This document shows, one piece after another, positions 1-6,292 of a stretch of 10,426 nt of DNA (positions within the stretch are counted from its first letter, which is position 1; each line of letters begins with the position of its first letter). The stretch covers positions 1-10,426 of the forward strand of contig CAZMNB010000042.1 in NCBI GenBank assembly GCA_964567545.1, read 5' to 3'. The position numbers were made by a program, and so were the translations under genes. The stretch is from UBA7398 sp964567545 (lineage in GTDB: Bacteria > Actinomycetota > Actinomycetes > Nanopelagicales > Nanopelagicaceae). The notes under the pieces were generated by a model. That model was not told where the DNA came from. It ran no database searches and saw only the letters and a list, made by a program, of their open reading frames with translations.

Positions 1-106
1 TCAAATTTCTGATTTTTGCGTCGAATCCGACTATTTTCAGATTTTTCATCAGAGTCAACCCGTTTCCAGTTACGGTTTTGCCACTCTCGATCCCCGATAT
101 ATAGCG
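1..106 (-). pseudogene. Remnant of an XRE/HipB-like HTH regulator, cut by the window edge
   Basis: Read on the minus strand from 106, the frame starts directly after a TAA (109-107) and stays open to base 1. Its first residues, RYISGIESGKTV, resemble the end of the recognition helix and the following 'ISxxExGK' signature of XRE/HipB-like repressors, and the continuation (LTLMKNLKIVGFD) fits the next helix ending in a 'LxxLGxxx' pattern. Upstream of the TAA the same frame shows no further HTH-like sequence and no start with an SD. I therefore read it as a decayed or frameshifted gene whose 3' end lies outside the window. A different minus frame is also open here from an ATG at 126, but its charged translation looks like no known family. 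Short length makes this call tentative. Confidence 0.3.
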
Positions 107-194
107 TTAGGTGCGAAAAGTCCATAAAAGAATTATTAATTGGATAAGTTTCTAATTCGTAGAATTGGAGTTAATTTCAGGTAAAGTTCAAACC

Positions 195-1166
195 ATGATT
201 GTAGATAGCGCTCTATATCAAAAGGGTAAGCGAGTTGACGGACCATCTGACATCTCTGACTTGGTAGATATCGCCCGCAGCGAAGGTGGCTTTGTTTGGC
301 TCGGATTAGCTGAACCCACAGAAGTTGAATTCGACAAGGTTGTCGGTGAATTAAACTTTCACCCGTTAGCAGTTGAAGATGCAGTTAGTGCAAATCAACG
401 ACCAAAAATTGAAGAATACGAAGGATTAACTTTTTTTGTTCTAAAAACGGTATTTTTTGATAAAGCTGAGCAGGAGATTTCAACTGGCGAATTGATGTGT
501 TTCATATCTGATAACTTCATTGTTATTGTTCGGCACGGTGAAGGCCAACCGCTTTCTACTGTTAGACATGATTTAGAAATGAACTCTGAATTATTAGATT
601 TAGGACCTTTTGCCGTACTACATGCAGTACTTGATCGCGTTATAGATGGCTATAAAACTATTGCAACAGCATTGGAGTTAGAAGTTGTCGGAGTCGAGAA
701 CAAAGTGTTTAGCGGTAAACGCCAAACATTTTCGCAGGAAATTTATTTTCTAAAGCGCGAAATTACCGAATTTAAACATGCAATCGAACCTTTAATTCTT
801 CCACTTTCAAAATTGTTGAGCGGCACGATACCCGCAATTCCCGAACGACTTAAACCATTCTTTCGCGATACTTCAGATCACTTAATGCAGGCTTGTGAAC
901 ATGCAGCAAGCCTGGATGCTCTTATTAACTCGGTTTTGCAAGCCGATCTCGCTCATATTCAAGTACAACAAAACGAGGATGTGCGAAGAATTTCAGCGTG
1001 GGTTGCACTCGCTGCAGGTCCCACCATGATTGCCGGGGTTTACGGAATGAACTTCCAAAATATGCCAGAGTTAAGTACAAAATATGGTTACTTTGTAATA
1101 TTAGGCGCAATGGTCACTCTAAGCGCGCTACTAATTCTAAAATTTCGAAAATCCGGCTGGTTATAA
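195..1166 (+). CDS. corA: CorA-family magnesium/divalent cation channel
   Basis: CorA forms a homopentameric inner-membrane channel that takes up Mg2+ (in some members Co2+ or Ni2+). The 323-residue product has the family layout: a large soluble N-terminal domain, a long helical stretch, then two C-terminal membrane helices (about residues 263-283 and 296-316). The signature YGMN ending helix 1 is at residues 283-286 and is followed by FQNMPEL, the periplasmic loop. The C-terminus is basic (KFRKSGWL), as usual. I chose ATG 195 because MIVDSALYQ matches how actinobacterial CorA proteins begin; an in-frame TTG at 165 would add ten residues but has no SD. An AGGT at 179-182 is a weak SD for 195. 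A TAAGTT at 145-150 is a possible -10 element. Length is normal and nothing is missing. The family call is firm; the ion is inferred. Confidence 0.95.
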   Translation: MIVDSALYQKGKRVDGPSDISDLVDIARSEGGFVWLGLAEPTEVEFDKVVGELNFHPLAVEDAVSANQRPKIEEYEGLTFFVLKTVFFDKAEQEISTGELMCFISDNFIVIVRHGEGQPLSTVRHDLEMNSELLDLGPFAVLHAVLDRVIDGYKTIATALELEVVGVENKVFSGKRQTFSQEIYFLKREITEFKHAIEPLILPLSKLLSGTIPAIPERLKPFFRDTSDHLMQACEHAASLDALINSVLQADLAHIQVQQNEDVRRISAWVALAAGPTMIAGVYGMNFQNMPELSTKYGYFVILGAMVTLSALLILKFRKSGWL

Positions 1167-1249
1167 GGATTAAGAGTTAAACAATTGTTTCCCTGACGTT
1201 TAACTGTGACGCACCCGTAAGAGCCGCCATTATCGAGATGCTGTGCCCA

Positions 1250-1284
1250 CTTCCCTAGAGGTTTTGCCTGTGCTCGAAGGGAGG
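1250..1284 (+). promoter_or_regulatory. Hairpin that could hide the SD of the zinc-ribbon gene
   Basis: CTTCCCT at 1250-1256 can pair with AGGGAGG at 1278-1284 (seven pairs including one G-U), with a 21-base loop. The 3' arm is most of the SD of the gene starting at 1290. This would put translation under control of leader folding. The leader from about 1167 has no recognisable riboswitch core. Pairing is seen in sequence; function is inferred. Confidence 0.35.
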
Positions 1285-1289
1285 AAATT

Positions 1290-1460
1290 ATGCAACAGGT
1301 CATCAACACTCCAGAGTGCGATTTTTGCCACGAGATTCAATTGGAATTTATTTTTACTAATGGAAATGGCCTTCTCGTGCAATGCTCCGAATGTGGTTAT
1401 TCAAGAGCGGCTCGAATTTCTGACATTTCATCTGATTCAATAATCCTGCTCGCAGGATAA
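1290..1460 (+). CDS. Small zinc-ribbon protein, 56 residues
   Basis: This short frame encodes 56 residues from ATG 1290 and is preceded by a very strong SD, GGGAGG at 1279-1284, five bases before the ATG. Two cysteine knuckles are visible: CDFC at residues 10-13 (followed by His14) and CSEC at 32-35, followed by GYSRAA. Two CxxC pairs 18 residues apart with a glycine after the second are the layout of a zinc ribbon, a fold used for binding nucleic acid or protein. There is no membrane segment and no other domain. It lies 123 bases after corA on the same strand but probably has its own leader. A stem-loop overlaps its stop codon. I cannot assign a function; the strong SD, the cysteine pattern and the in-frame stop support a real gene. 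Confidence 0.7.
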   Translation: MQQVINTPECDFCHEIQLEFIFTNGNGLLVQCSECGYSRAARISDISSDSIILLAG

Positions 1461-1466
1461 ATTTTG
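1443..1466 (+). terminator. Stem-loop over the zinc-ribbon stop codon, possible terminator
   Basis: ATCCTG (1443-1448), loop CTCG, CAGGAT (1453-1458) form a perfect six-pair hairpin that includes the first base of the TAA stop. It is followed by AAATTTTG, only a short T-run, so termination strength is uncertain. Confidence 0.4.
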
Positions 1467-1534
1467 ATAAAGAAAATTTTATTTAGCCGTGCGTTTGTTG
1501 CTTAACGGGTAAATTGAATTTCAACGTCGGCCTT

Positions 1535-2212
1535 TTAATTTGGCAACGCCAAAACCGGCTCCTTAGGTTCGTCCTCTTTTAAATCTGCTAATACTTTTTC
1601 AATAACCGGCAAAATTGTGCCAATTCCATCTTCGGCACAATTTAAAGCTTGTGCTAAGAAGCGATTAAATTCTCGGCCAGTCTGCTTAGAGAAGGAGATT
1701 CCAGAGGATTTCTGGCGGTTACTGACATGAAAAACATAATCAGATTCGTCATCAGAGGTTGAAGCGCCATTCCATTTAGAAAAAACCCATTCTTTAGTAT
1801 TAAATGATCCGTTAAACATTAAACGAGTAGTACTTAAAACAACTTCGCCAACTTCTTTATAAACCTGTACATCATTTCCTGGTATAAATGTGCCACGCAT
1901 TGCACCTACGCGATACCGAAGCCCACCAAATAACGGCATGCTGATGCTCTGGCTTCCACCCACATATTGCCCAGCGGTTCTACCCGCCTCGTGGAATTGT
2001 CCTTGTCCAATCCAGATTACGATTTCACCCGATTTTTGCACTGTTAGATTTGGTACTGCGTCTTTGCCTGAGGTAGCCAACTCAAAAGCGGCTTTAATTT
2101 TTTTAAAAATGTCTACATCTTCTTGCCAAGAACTATGTGCAACCCGATATTTGCGCTGCGCCGCTTTGAATTCGCGCTTAGCTCTCCAATTCGCCCAGAA
2201 TCTCATGCCCAT
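1535..2212 (-). CDS. Conserved protein of unknown function, PH-like core suspected
   Basis: I do not recognise a named family. From ATG 2212 the product has 225 residues. It begins with a basic, helix-forming stretch (RAKREFKAAQRKYR), then a segment with a hydrophobic core around GEIVIWIGQGQFHEAG, then a beta-rich part where GEVVLSTTRLMFNG recalls the 'G-x-hydrophobic-T-xx-R-hydrophobic-x-F-x-G' strand pair of bacterial PH-like domains. The C-terminal part (about 180-205) has a helix with KQTGREFNRFLAQAL, and the tail is acidic. No signal peptide or membrane helix is seen. The start is uncertain: ATG 2272 has no SD; GTG 2245 has GAGGG eight bases upstream; ATG 2206 or 2212 gives a natural N-terminus (MRFWANWRAKRE). 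It is transcribed divergently from the small membrane protein. The PH-like reading is a guess from one motif. Confidence 0.75.
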   Translation of the reverse strand: MGMRFWANWRAKREFKAAQRKYRVAHSSWQEDVDIFKKIKAAFELATSGKDAVPNLTVQKSGEIVIWIGQGQFHEAGRTAGQYVGGSQSISMPLFGGLRYRVGAMRGTFIPGNDVQVYKEVGEVVLSTTRLMFNGSFNTKEWVFSKWNGASTSDDESDYVFHVSNRQKSSGISFSKQTGREFNRFLAQALNCAEDGIGTILPVIEKVLADLKEDEPKEPVLALPN

Positions 2213-2276
2213 AGTCTGCCTGCAGATCGCACTCTTGTCAGCCACGACAACTACCCTCAGTATTACACCCATCCAG

Positions 2277-2283
2277 AAGGAGG
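2277..2283 (+). promoter_or_regulatory. Full-consensus ribosome binding site AAGGAGG
   Basis: AAGGAGG lies eight bases before ATG 2292 and fixes that start. It also sits just upstream of the longest possible minus-strand start (2272), which makes that long form less likely. Confidence 0.8.
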
Positions 2284-2291
2284 TTTAGTAG

Positions 2292-2543
2292 ATGAACTGG
2301 TGGAATTTACTAGCAACCCCAATCGTCGCGTTCTACGCATTTGCCTGCGGTCGTAACGCTTTTCGTTGGGCTATTTACACTTTGATTTTTGGCTTCTTCG
2401 CCATAATTCCATTGCTATTCTTACGGAAGAGGCCGATTAAAGACTTAACTATTCCAGATTGGTTCTACGCGTTAGTTCGACGCTTTCGAATCAAACGCGA
2501 ACTAAAGCAAATCAATACTCCAGCAGATTTACCTAAGCAATAG
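2292..2543 (+). CDS. Small membrane protein, unknown function
   Basis: The 83-residue product has an aromatic, hydrophobic N-terminal half and a basic, polar C-terminal half. One clear membrane helix spans about residues 26-45 (AIYTLIFGFFAIIPLLFL); the first 20 residues (MNWWNLLATPIVAFYAFACG) are hydrophobic enough for a second helix or a membrane-surface helix. The basic RKRPIK after the main helix and the RRFRIKRELK stretch near 63-72 suggest that the tail is cytoplasmic under the positive-inside rule. The start is fixed by a consensus SD at 2277-2283. The gene ends 47 bases before the following SDR gene on the same strand, so co-transcription is possible. I do not recognise a family, and there is no catalytic motif. 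Confidence 0.8.
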   Translation: MNWWNLLATPIVAFYAFACGRNAFRWAIYTLIFGFFAIIPLLFLRKRPIKDLTIPDWFYALVRRFRIKRELKQINTPADLPKQ

Positions 2544-2575
2544 GTATTGAACTTTCTCGCTCAACCTAACTGCAG

Positions 2576-2581
2576 TAAACT
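2576..2581 (+). promoter_or_regulatory. Possible -10 element (TAAACT) for the first SDR gene
   Basis: TAAACT fits the TANNNT -10 pattern and ends nine bases before ATG 2591, which has no SD. A leaderless or very short-leader transcript is possible. The evidence is positional only. Confidence 0.3.
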
Positions 2582-2590
2582 CTAAGAATT

Positions 2591-3325
2591 ATGGCAAAGA
2601 AAATTGCGGTCGTAACCGGTCCATGTGGCGCTATTGGAAGCGCAATTGTCGCCCAATTAATTAAAGACGGGTTATCGGTAATCGGTTTAGATATTAATCA
2701 AGCAGAATTAGCAGAGATGTCAAAGCAATATGCTGGAGATTTCGCTGGAATCAAAGTTGATTTAACAGATGCGCCCGCAATCGCGCTAGCATTTAAAGAA
2801 ATCGAAAGTAAATTTGGTGGCGTTGATGCCCTAGTGAATAACGCGGGTAATTGCTTTATGTCAGAGTTTCCAAATATCCCAGCCGTAGAATTTGAATTAC
2901 AGATGTCGATCAACTTCTCCGCCGCATTTCATTGCTCGCAAGCCGCAGTAAAACTCATGTTGGGCCGACCTGGAATTAGAAAAATCGTAAGTATCTCTTC
3001 CAATGGTGCATATAACTTTGATGTATTTGATCCACCGCATTACCGAGCTAGCAAAGCCGCTTTAGACACTTTAACTAAAGACCTCGCCCGTCGTTATGCA
3101 ACCGAAGGAATATCCGTAAACTCGATTGCGCCAGCAATGACTGAATCCCCACTTTTTAACGTTGTTAGTAAAGAAGTATTAGAAAAAGCAATTGCGCAAA
3201 TGCCTCGTGGGCATGCGATGAAACCATCCGAGATCGCGGCCTGGGTTGGGTTTCTAATCTCACCCGCCGGCGATGTCTCAAGTGGAAATGTGATCATCCT
3301 CAACCAAGGACGAGATGTTCGTTAA
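2591..3325 (+). CDS. Classical short-chain dehydrogenase/reductase (SDR)
   Basis: An NAD(P)-dependent oxidoreductase of the classical SDR family, 244 residues, the usual length. The Rossmann fold shows TGPCGAIG (9-16, the TGxxxGxG cofactor motif), an acidic Asp34 at the end of the second strand (favours NAD over NADP), VDL near 56-58, NNAG at 83-86, Asn108, a serine cluster SISS at 134-137, and the active-site YRASK with Tyr151 and Lys155. SVNSIAPAMTES (175-186) is the usual post-catalytic loop. The C-terminus ends in a variant of the family's last strand (GNVIILNQGRDVR). Substrate cannot be told; relatives act on sugars, acyl-ACP or small alcohols. No SD precedes ATG 2591. Its stop overlaps the stop of the convergent hydrolase gene. 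Confidence 0.93.
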   Translation: MAKKIAVVTGPCGAIGSAIVAQLIKDGLSVIGLDINQAELAEMSKQYAGDFAGIKVDLTDAPAIALAFKEIESKFGGVDALVNNAGNCFMSEFPNIPAVEFELQMSINFSAAFHCSQAAVKLMLGRPGIRKIVSISSNGAYNFDVFDPPHYRASKAALDTLTKDLARRYATEGISVNSIAPAMTESPLFNVVSKEVLEKAIAQMPRGHAMKPSEIAAWVGFLISPAGDVSSGNVIILNQGRDVR

Positions 3326-4080
3326 CGGTAAGACTCTGGCGCTTTCTTTAGCTCTTTCCATTGTTCTGGTCCATGTCCGTAAATTACAAAAGCATCGCGA
3401 TCCTTTGCTAATTTCAAAATTCGATGCGCAGTAGCTAACGCTTCTTCTGGATTTGTTGAATCAAGACAACCTTCAGCAACTTCACTCTCGCGTGAAATTG
3501 CATCGCTCGTAAGTAAAACTGATCCAGTCTCAGGCAAGTCAATCAAAAGCGCCAACTCACCTGGGGTATGGCCCGGCGCATGTAAAACTTTAAAGCCAGG
3601 ACCTAAATCAAAATCTTCATCAACCAAGATGTATTCGTTATCGGGCCATTCAAGTGGTTGTTTGCCGCGCCAATAAATAGGTTTTGGCAACGCCCGCTCA
3701 CCAGCGCCAATCAAAATCGGAACTCCGGGAAAAGCTCCGATATTCCCAACATGATCAATGTGAGAATGCGAAATAATTAGAAGATCTAAGTCGGACTTAC
3801 TAAATCCCATCTTCGCCAATTGTGCTTCGGGTTGGTTCTCTTGAGTAAGGACCAATACTTTTCCGAATTCACCTAAGTTATCTTCGGCCGAAGCTGCTTC
3901 AACATTTTCTGCATATTTTTTAGCAAAGCCAGTATCAAGCAAGACTTTTTCGCCGGCACTTGTCACAATTAAAAAACCAGGAATTCCAATTATTCTGCCA
4001 TTTGCATGAACCGTGAATAGGCCAAAATCCAAAACAGTCAGTGAAATCGGATGACCTAATAATCGCGCTTCATTAACCAT
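3322..4080 (-). CDS. Metallo-beta-lactamase-fold hydrolase, lactonase-like
   Basis: A 252-residue MBL-fold enzyme resembling the N-acyl homoserine lactonase (AiiA/AttM) branch. The di-zinc ligands are all visible: HSHIDH at 105-110 (His105, His107, Asp109, His110), His171 in HAPGHTPGE, Asp193 in LTSDA, and His236 in YGHGPEQW. The N-terminal strands (LTVLDFGLFTVHANG, then VLLDTGFAKKY with the DTG turn) and the total length also fit AHL-lactonase-like proteins. It has no signal peptide, so it acts in the cytosol. Quorum quenching is possible but unproven; many members open other lactones or esters. ATG 4080 has no good SD. The gene is convergent with the first SDR (stops share TTAA) and divergent from the PLP enzyme. 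A cytosolic lactone hydrolase beside an SDR could suit a shared catabolic step, which is inference. Confidence 0.88.
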   Translation of the reverse strand: MVNEARLLGHPISLTVLDFGLFTVHANGRIIGIPGFLIVTSAGEKVLLDTGFAKKYAENVEAASAEDNLGEFGKVLVLTQENQPEAQLAKMGFSKSDLDLLIISHSHIDHVGNIGAFPGVPILIGAGERALPKPIYWRGKQPLEWPDNEYILVDEDFDLGPGFKVLHAPGHTPGELALLIDLPETGSVLLTSDAISRESEVAEGCLDSTNPEEALATAHRILKLAKDRDAFVIYGHGPEQWKELKKAPESYR

Positions 4081-4132
4081 GAGGCTATTTCAGCACACTT
4101 TCCTAAAAGTGGTAAAAGCCAGAAAAATTCTT

Positions 4133-4138
4133 TACCCT
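4133..4138 (+). promoter_or_regulatory. -10 element (TACCCT) for a leaderless GTG start
   Basis: TACCCT matches TANNNT and is separated by exactly six bases (4139-4144) from GTG 4145, the spacing expected when transcription begins at the start codon. No SD is present. The same layout recurs upstream of heliorhodopsin. Confidence 0.5.
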
Positions 4139-4144
4139 TTAAGT

Positions 4145-5299
4145 GTGAGTGAAATCAAAATCTCGGTTCCATCGCTTGCAAAACTCCAATCCAGATGGAG
4201 CGAGAAGTGGCGCGCATTTGAGCCAGAAATTCTCCCGATGCCATTCGCAGTTATGGACTATGAACTTGCTGAGCCAATAAAGCGAACCCTTATTTCATTA
4301 GTCGAAAATTCCGATGCTGGATACCTCGGCAAAATCCCAGAACTTCCAGAAGGTTTAGCGCACTTTGCAAAGGCAAGATGGGGGTGGAATATAGATCCCA
4401 ACCAAGTAAAAATTGCACCAGATGTTGGCGTCGGAGTTATTGAAATTGCACGTTTGGTTACAAAACCTGGTGACAAAATCTTGATAAACACACCCGTCTA
4501 TTACAACTTCTACAATTGGATTACCGAACTCCATTGCACACTTGTAGATGCGCCGCTAAAAGAAAATAATTTGCGCTATGAATTGGATTTCGCCGCTATC
4601 GAAGCAAGTTATGCCACTGGCGTTAAAGTTCATATTCTCTGCAACCCACATAACCCAGTAGGTGCGCTCTTCGAAAAAGCAGAACTTGCACAACTAGCAG
4701 AATTGGCTAAAAAATACGAGGTGCTAATCGCATCCGATGAGATCCATGCACCTCTTGTTTACCAAGAAAATACTTTCACACCATTTCTTTCCGCATCCCA
4801 AACCGCACGCGAAGTCGGAATTGCATTCCTATCTGCCACAAAGGCATTTAATATCGCTGGTTTAAAATGCGCTCAGATAGTTGCGCAAAGTGATCAAATG
4901 TTAAAAATCACTGAACGCTTACCATTAGCGGTACATTCGCGCGCATCGCTATTTGGCGCGGTTGCATCTTCAGTTGCCTATAAAGAGTGCGGACCATGGC
5001 TAGATGCAGTTATTGTTGAATTAGATAGCTCTCGTAAGTACTTGAGAGAGTTAATTGATAAGACAAAGCTAAAGATCAAATACCGCGAGCCTGATGCCAG
5101 TTATTTCGGATGGCTAGACTTGCGAGAGCTTAACTTGGGAGGAGATATCGCCAATCGCTTTATCTCCGAAGGAAAAATCGCGGTCGCCCCTGGTAATTAC
5201 TACGGTCCATCCGGGAGTGGTTTTATCCGGATAAATTTTGCAACTAGCCGTGAATTAATTGCAGAGGCTGTTAAACGGATTACAAAAACCGTAACATAA
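4145..5299 (+). CDS. MalY/PatB-type PLP-dependent C-S lyase or aminotransferase
   Basis: A fold-type I PLP enzyme of the MalY/PatB group, which cleaves cystathionine-like C-S bonds; some members are aminotransferases. From GTG 4145 it has 384 residues, the usual length. Visible motifs: FAVMD near the N-terminus (the 'ADMD' region), GYLG around 59-62, NPHNPVG at 167-173, SDEIHAPL at 197-204 (Asp198 contacts the PLP ring nitrogen), SATKAFNIAGLK at 230-241 with Lys233 as the PLP Schiff-base lysine, and FIRINFA near the end with Arg362 binding the substrate carboxylate. An ATG at 4079 in the same frame would add 22 residues, but it would overlap the divergent hydrolase start and leave no promoter; the TACCCT box supports GTG 4145. 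The likely role is sulfur amino acid metabolism. No neighbour confirms the substrate. Confidence 0.9.
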   Translation: MSEIKISVPSLAKLQSRWSEKWRAFEPEILPMPFAVMDYELAEPIKRTLISLVENSDAGYLGKIPELPEGLAHFAKARWGWNIDPNQVKIAPDVGVGVIEIARLVTKPGDKILINTPVYYNFYNWITELHCTLVDAPLKENNLRYELDFAAIEASYATGVKVHILCNPHNPVGALFEKAELAQLAELAKKYEVLIASDEIHAPLVYQENTFTPFLSASQTAREVGIAFLSATKAFNIAGLKCAQIVAQSDQMLKITERLPLAVHSRASLFGAVASSVAYKECGPWLDAVIVELDSSRKYLRELIDKTKLKIKYREPDASYFGWLDLRELNLGGDIANRFISEGKIAVAPGNYYGPSGSGFIRINFATSRELIAEAVKRITKTVT

Positions 5300-5325
5300 C
5301 TTTTTCACAGCAACAGCTAATCCGC

Positions 5326-5340
5326 GCGCTCTGAAAGCGC
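5326..5340. terminator. Weak hairpin between convergent PLP enzyme and heliorhodopsin genes
   Basis: GCGCT (5326-5330), loop CTGAA, AGCGC (5336-5340) form a five-pair GC-rich stem lying between two convergent gene ends. No real T-run follows on either strand, so a bidirectional terminator is only possible. Confidence 0.3.
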
Positions 5341-5386
5341 TAATTTCGAATTGCGCCACCTAATACTGCTAATCCCATTTAGAACT

Positions 5387-6148
5387 TTAAGAAATTAGAG
5401 TATTAGCAAAGATTTGCCAGGCAAGCGCAGATTTTGCAATTAACGAGAGCGTGATATAGGTGCGTTCGCCCCGCATGTAATCGCTCCACTTTCCGAACTT
5501 CTTGTATTGCAACCACTGCACAAGTGCAAATGAATTGAAAAAGAGAAAAATTGTAAAGACAATTCCGTAAACAAATGCAGGCGCTGATGTTTCACCGACG
5601 CCGCCGATAGATAAAACATAAAACATAAGTGCGACCCAAGGCACGATTCCGGCAATGCAGCCAAAGATAAATGGCAACCAGCCACCACTACCTGGGTTCT
5701 CATACTTCTCTTGTAACCAACCGAATAAAATCATCGATGCATTCACACCGAAAATAGAAATAATCGCAGATATTTCTGCTACCCCAGTAACTTGTGCAAT
5801 TAACACAATCATCACAGACGAACTAATTGCGTACTCAACCCATCGGAAGTAATTTCGCTGAGCTGATATTCCCGCGCTATAGCGAGGAAAGAATTGTGGA
5901 CTTGCCACAATAAAGTGCGCTAGCGCCGATAACCCTAAGAAGATCGCAACAGTTAGACCAACTGGTGTTGAAAAAAGAACTATAGGTGCGGCAAATGAAG
6001 AACCTGGAGGCCCTGACATATAGGTCGCGGTGACTGGTAACGCAAAGTCATTACTCAAAGCAAGAACAGCCGCCATTTGCGCTAGGTGCAGAATTCCAGC
6101 AAGCGCGTTGACCTTACGAAGGCTTTGCGAAGTTATTTGTTTTCCCAT
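5387..6148 (-). CDS. HeR: Heliorhodopsin (retinal-binding photoreceptor)
   Basis: Heliorhodopsins are seven-helix retinal proteins with inverted topology (N-terminus in the cytoplasm); they do not pump ions and are thought to sense light or control another protein. The 253-residue product follows the founding actinobacterial protein 48C12 closely along its whole length. Retinal-binding Lys239 lies in helix 7 (SLIAKSALAWQIF); the counterion Glu105 is in FRWVEYAISSS; His21 and His78 match the two histidines of the retinal pocket network; Arg102 and Ser235 are present. The hallmark blocks NDFALPVT, FGVNASMILFGWLQEKY, FLFFNSFALVQWLQY and RGERTYI are intact. Seven hydrophobic segments can be traced. 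No retinal-synthesis gene (blh, crtY) is in the window, so the chromophore must be made elsewhere or taken up. Transcription probably starts at the ATG from TAGGCT, six bases upstream. The next genes are an SDR and a photolyase. Confidence 0.97.
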   Translation of the reverse strand: MGKQITSQSLRKVNALAGILHLAQMAAVLALSNDFALPVTATYMSGPPGSSFAAPIVLFSTPVGLTVAIFLGLSALAHFIVASPQFFPRYSAGISAQRNYFRWVEYAISSSVMIVLIAQVTGVAEISAIISIFGVNASMILFGWLQEKYENPGSGGWLPFIFGCIAGIVPWVALMFYVLSIGGVGETSAPAFVYGIVFTIFLFFNSFALVQWLQYKKFGKWSDYMRGERTYITLSLIAKSALAWQIFANTLIS

Positions 6149-6154
6149 TGCAAA

Positions 6155-6160
6155 AGCCTA
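6155..6160 (-). promoter_or_regulatory. -10 element (TAGGCT) for leaderless heliorhodopsin mRNA
   Basis: On the minus strand TAGGCT (TANNNT) is followed by TTTGCA and then ATG 6148. The six-base gap places the transcription start on the start codon. No SD is present upstream of this ATG. Confidence 0.5.
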
Positions 6161-6170
6161 CCCGAAGGAT

Positions 6171-6184
6171 CTAAAGCTCTTTAG
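6171..6184. promoter_or_regulatory. Palindrome CTAAAG-CT-CTTTAG in the heliorhodopsin promoter
   Basis: Two perfect six-base arms are separated by CT. If transcription starts at 6148, the site covers about -23 to -36, overlapping the -35 region of the heliorhodopsin promoter, a usual position for a dimeric repressor or activator. No recognised -35 hexamer is seen, which would fit control by an activator. The binding protein is unknown. Confidence 0.4.
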
Positions 6185-6213
6185 CGTGAACTAACCGGAG
6201 GGTACCTAATACT

Positions 6214-6237
6214 TTTAAAACATACCTTTAAAACATA
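6214..6237. repeat. Tandem 11-bp direct repeat TTTAAAACATA, period 13
   Basis: Identical copies at 6214-6224 and 6227-6237 are separated by CC. They lie between the divergent heliorhodopsin and second SDR genes, about 65-90 bases upstream of heliorhodopsin and 55-80 upstream of the SDR. They could be paired binding sites for a regulator of either gene. Confidence 0.55.
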
Positions 6238-6292
6238 GCCGGACTGACTTTTTCGATGCGCAAAATTCGATAAATATTGAGAGGCTTTGGCC

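Noticed and set aside
1484..1508. CCGT/ACGG hairpin as terminator of the minus-strand unknown gene
   Set aside because: Only four pairs with a 14-base loop and a mixed A/T tail; too weak.
2235..2266. TTGTCA ... CAGTAT/TATTAC promoter for the small membrane protein
   Set aside because: The -10 candidates match poorly or need a 20-base spacer, so I did not list a promoter.
1890..2288. Plus-strand frame of 132 codons opposite the unknown protein gene
   Set aside because: It is antisense to a more protein-like minus-strand frame, Cys/Pro-rich, and has no SD.
4079..4144. N-terminal extension of the PLP enzyme from ATG 4079
   Set aside because: The extra residues are not family-like, the ATG overlaps the divergent start codon and no SD exists; GTG 4145 has a well-placed -10 box.
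5655..5852. Plus-strand 65-codon frame within heliorhodopsin
   Set aside because: It lies opposite an unmistakable heliorhodopsin coding region, and has no SD or family resemblance.
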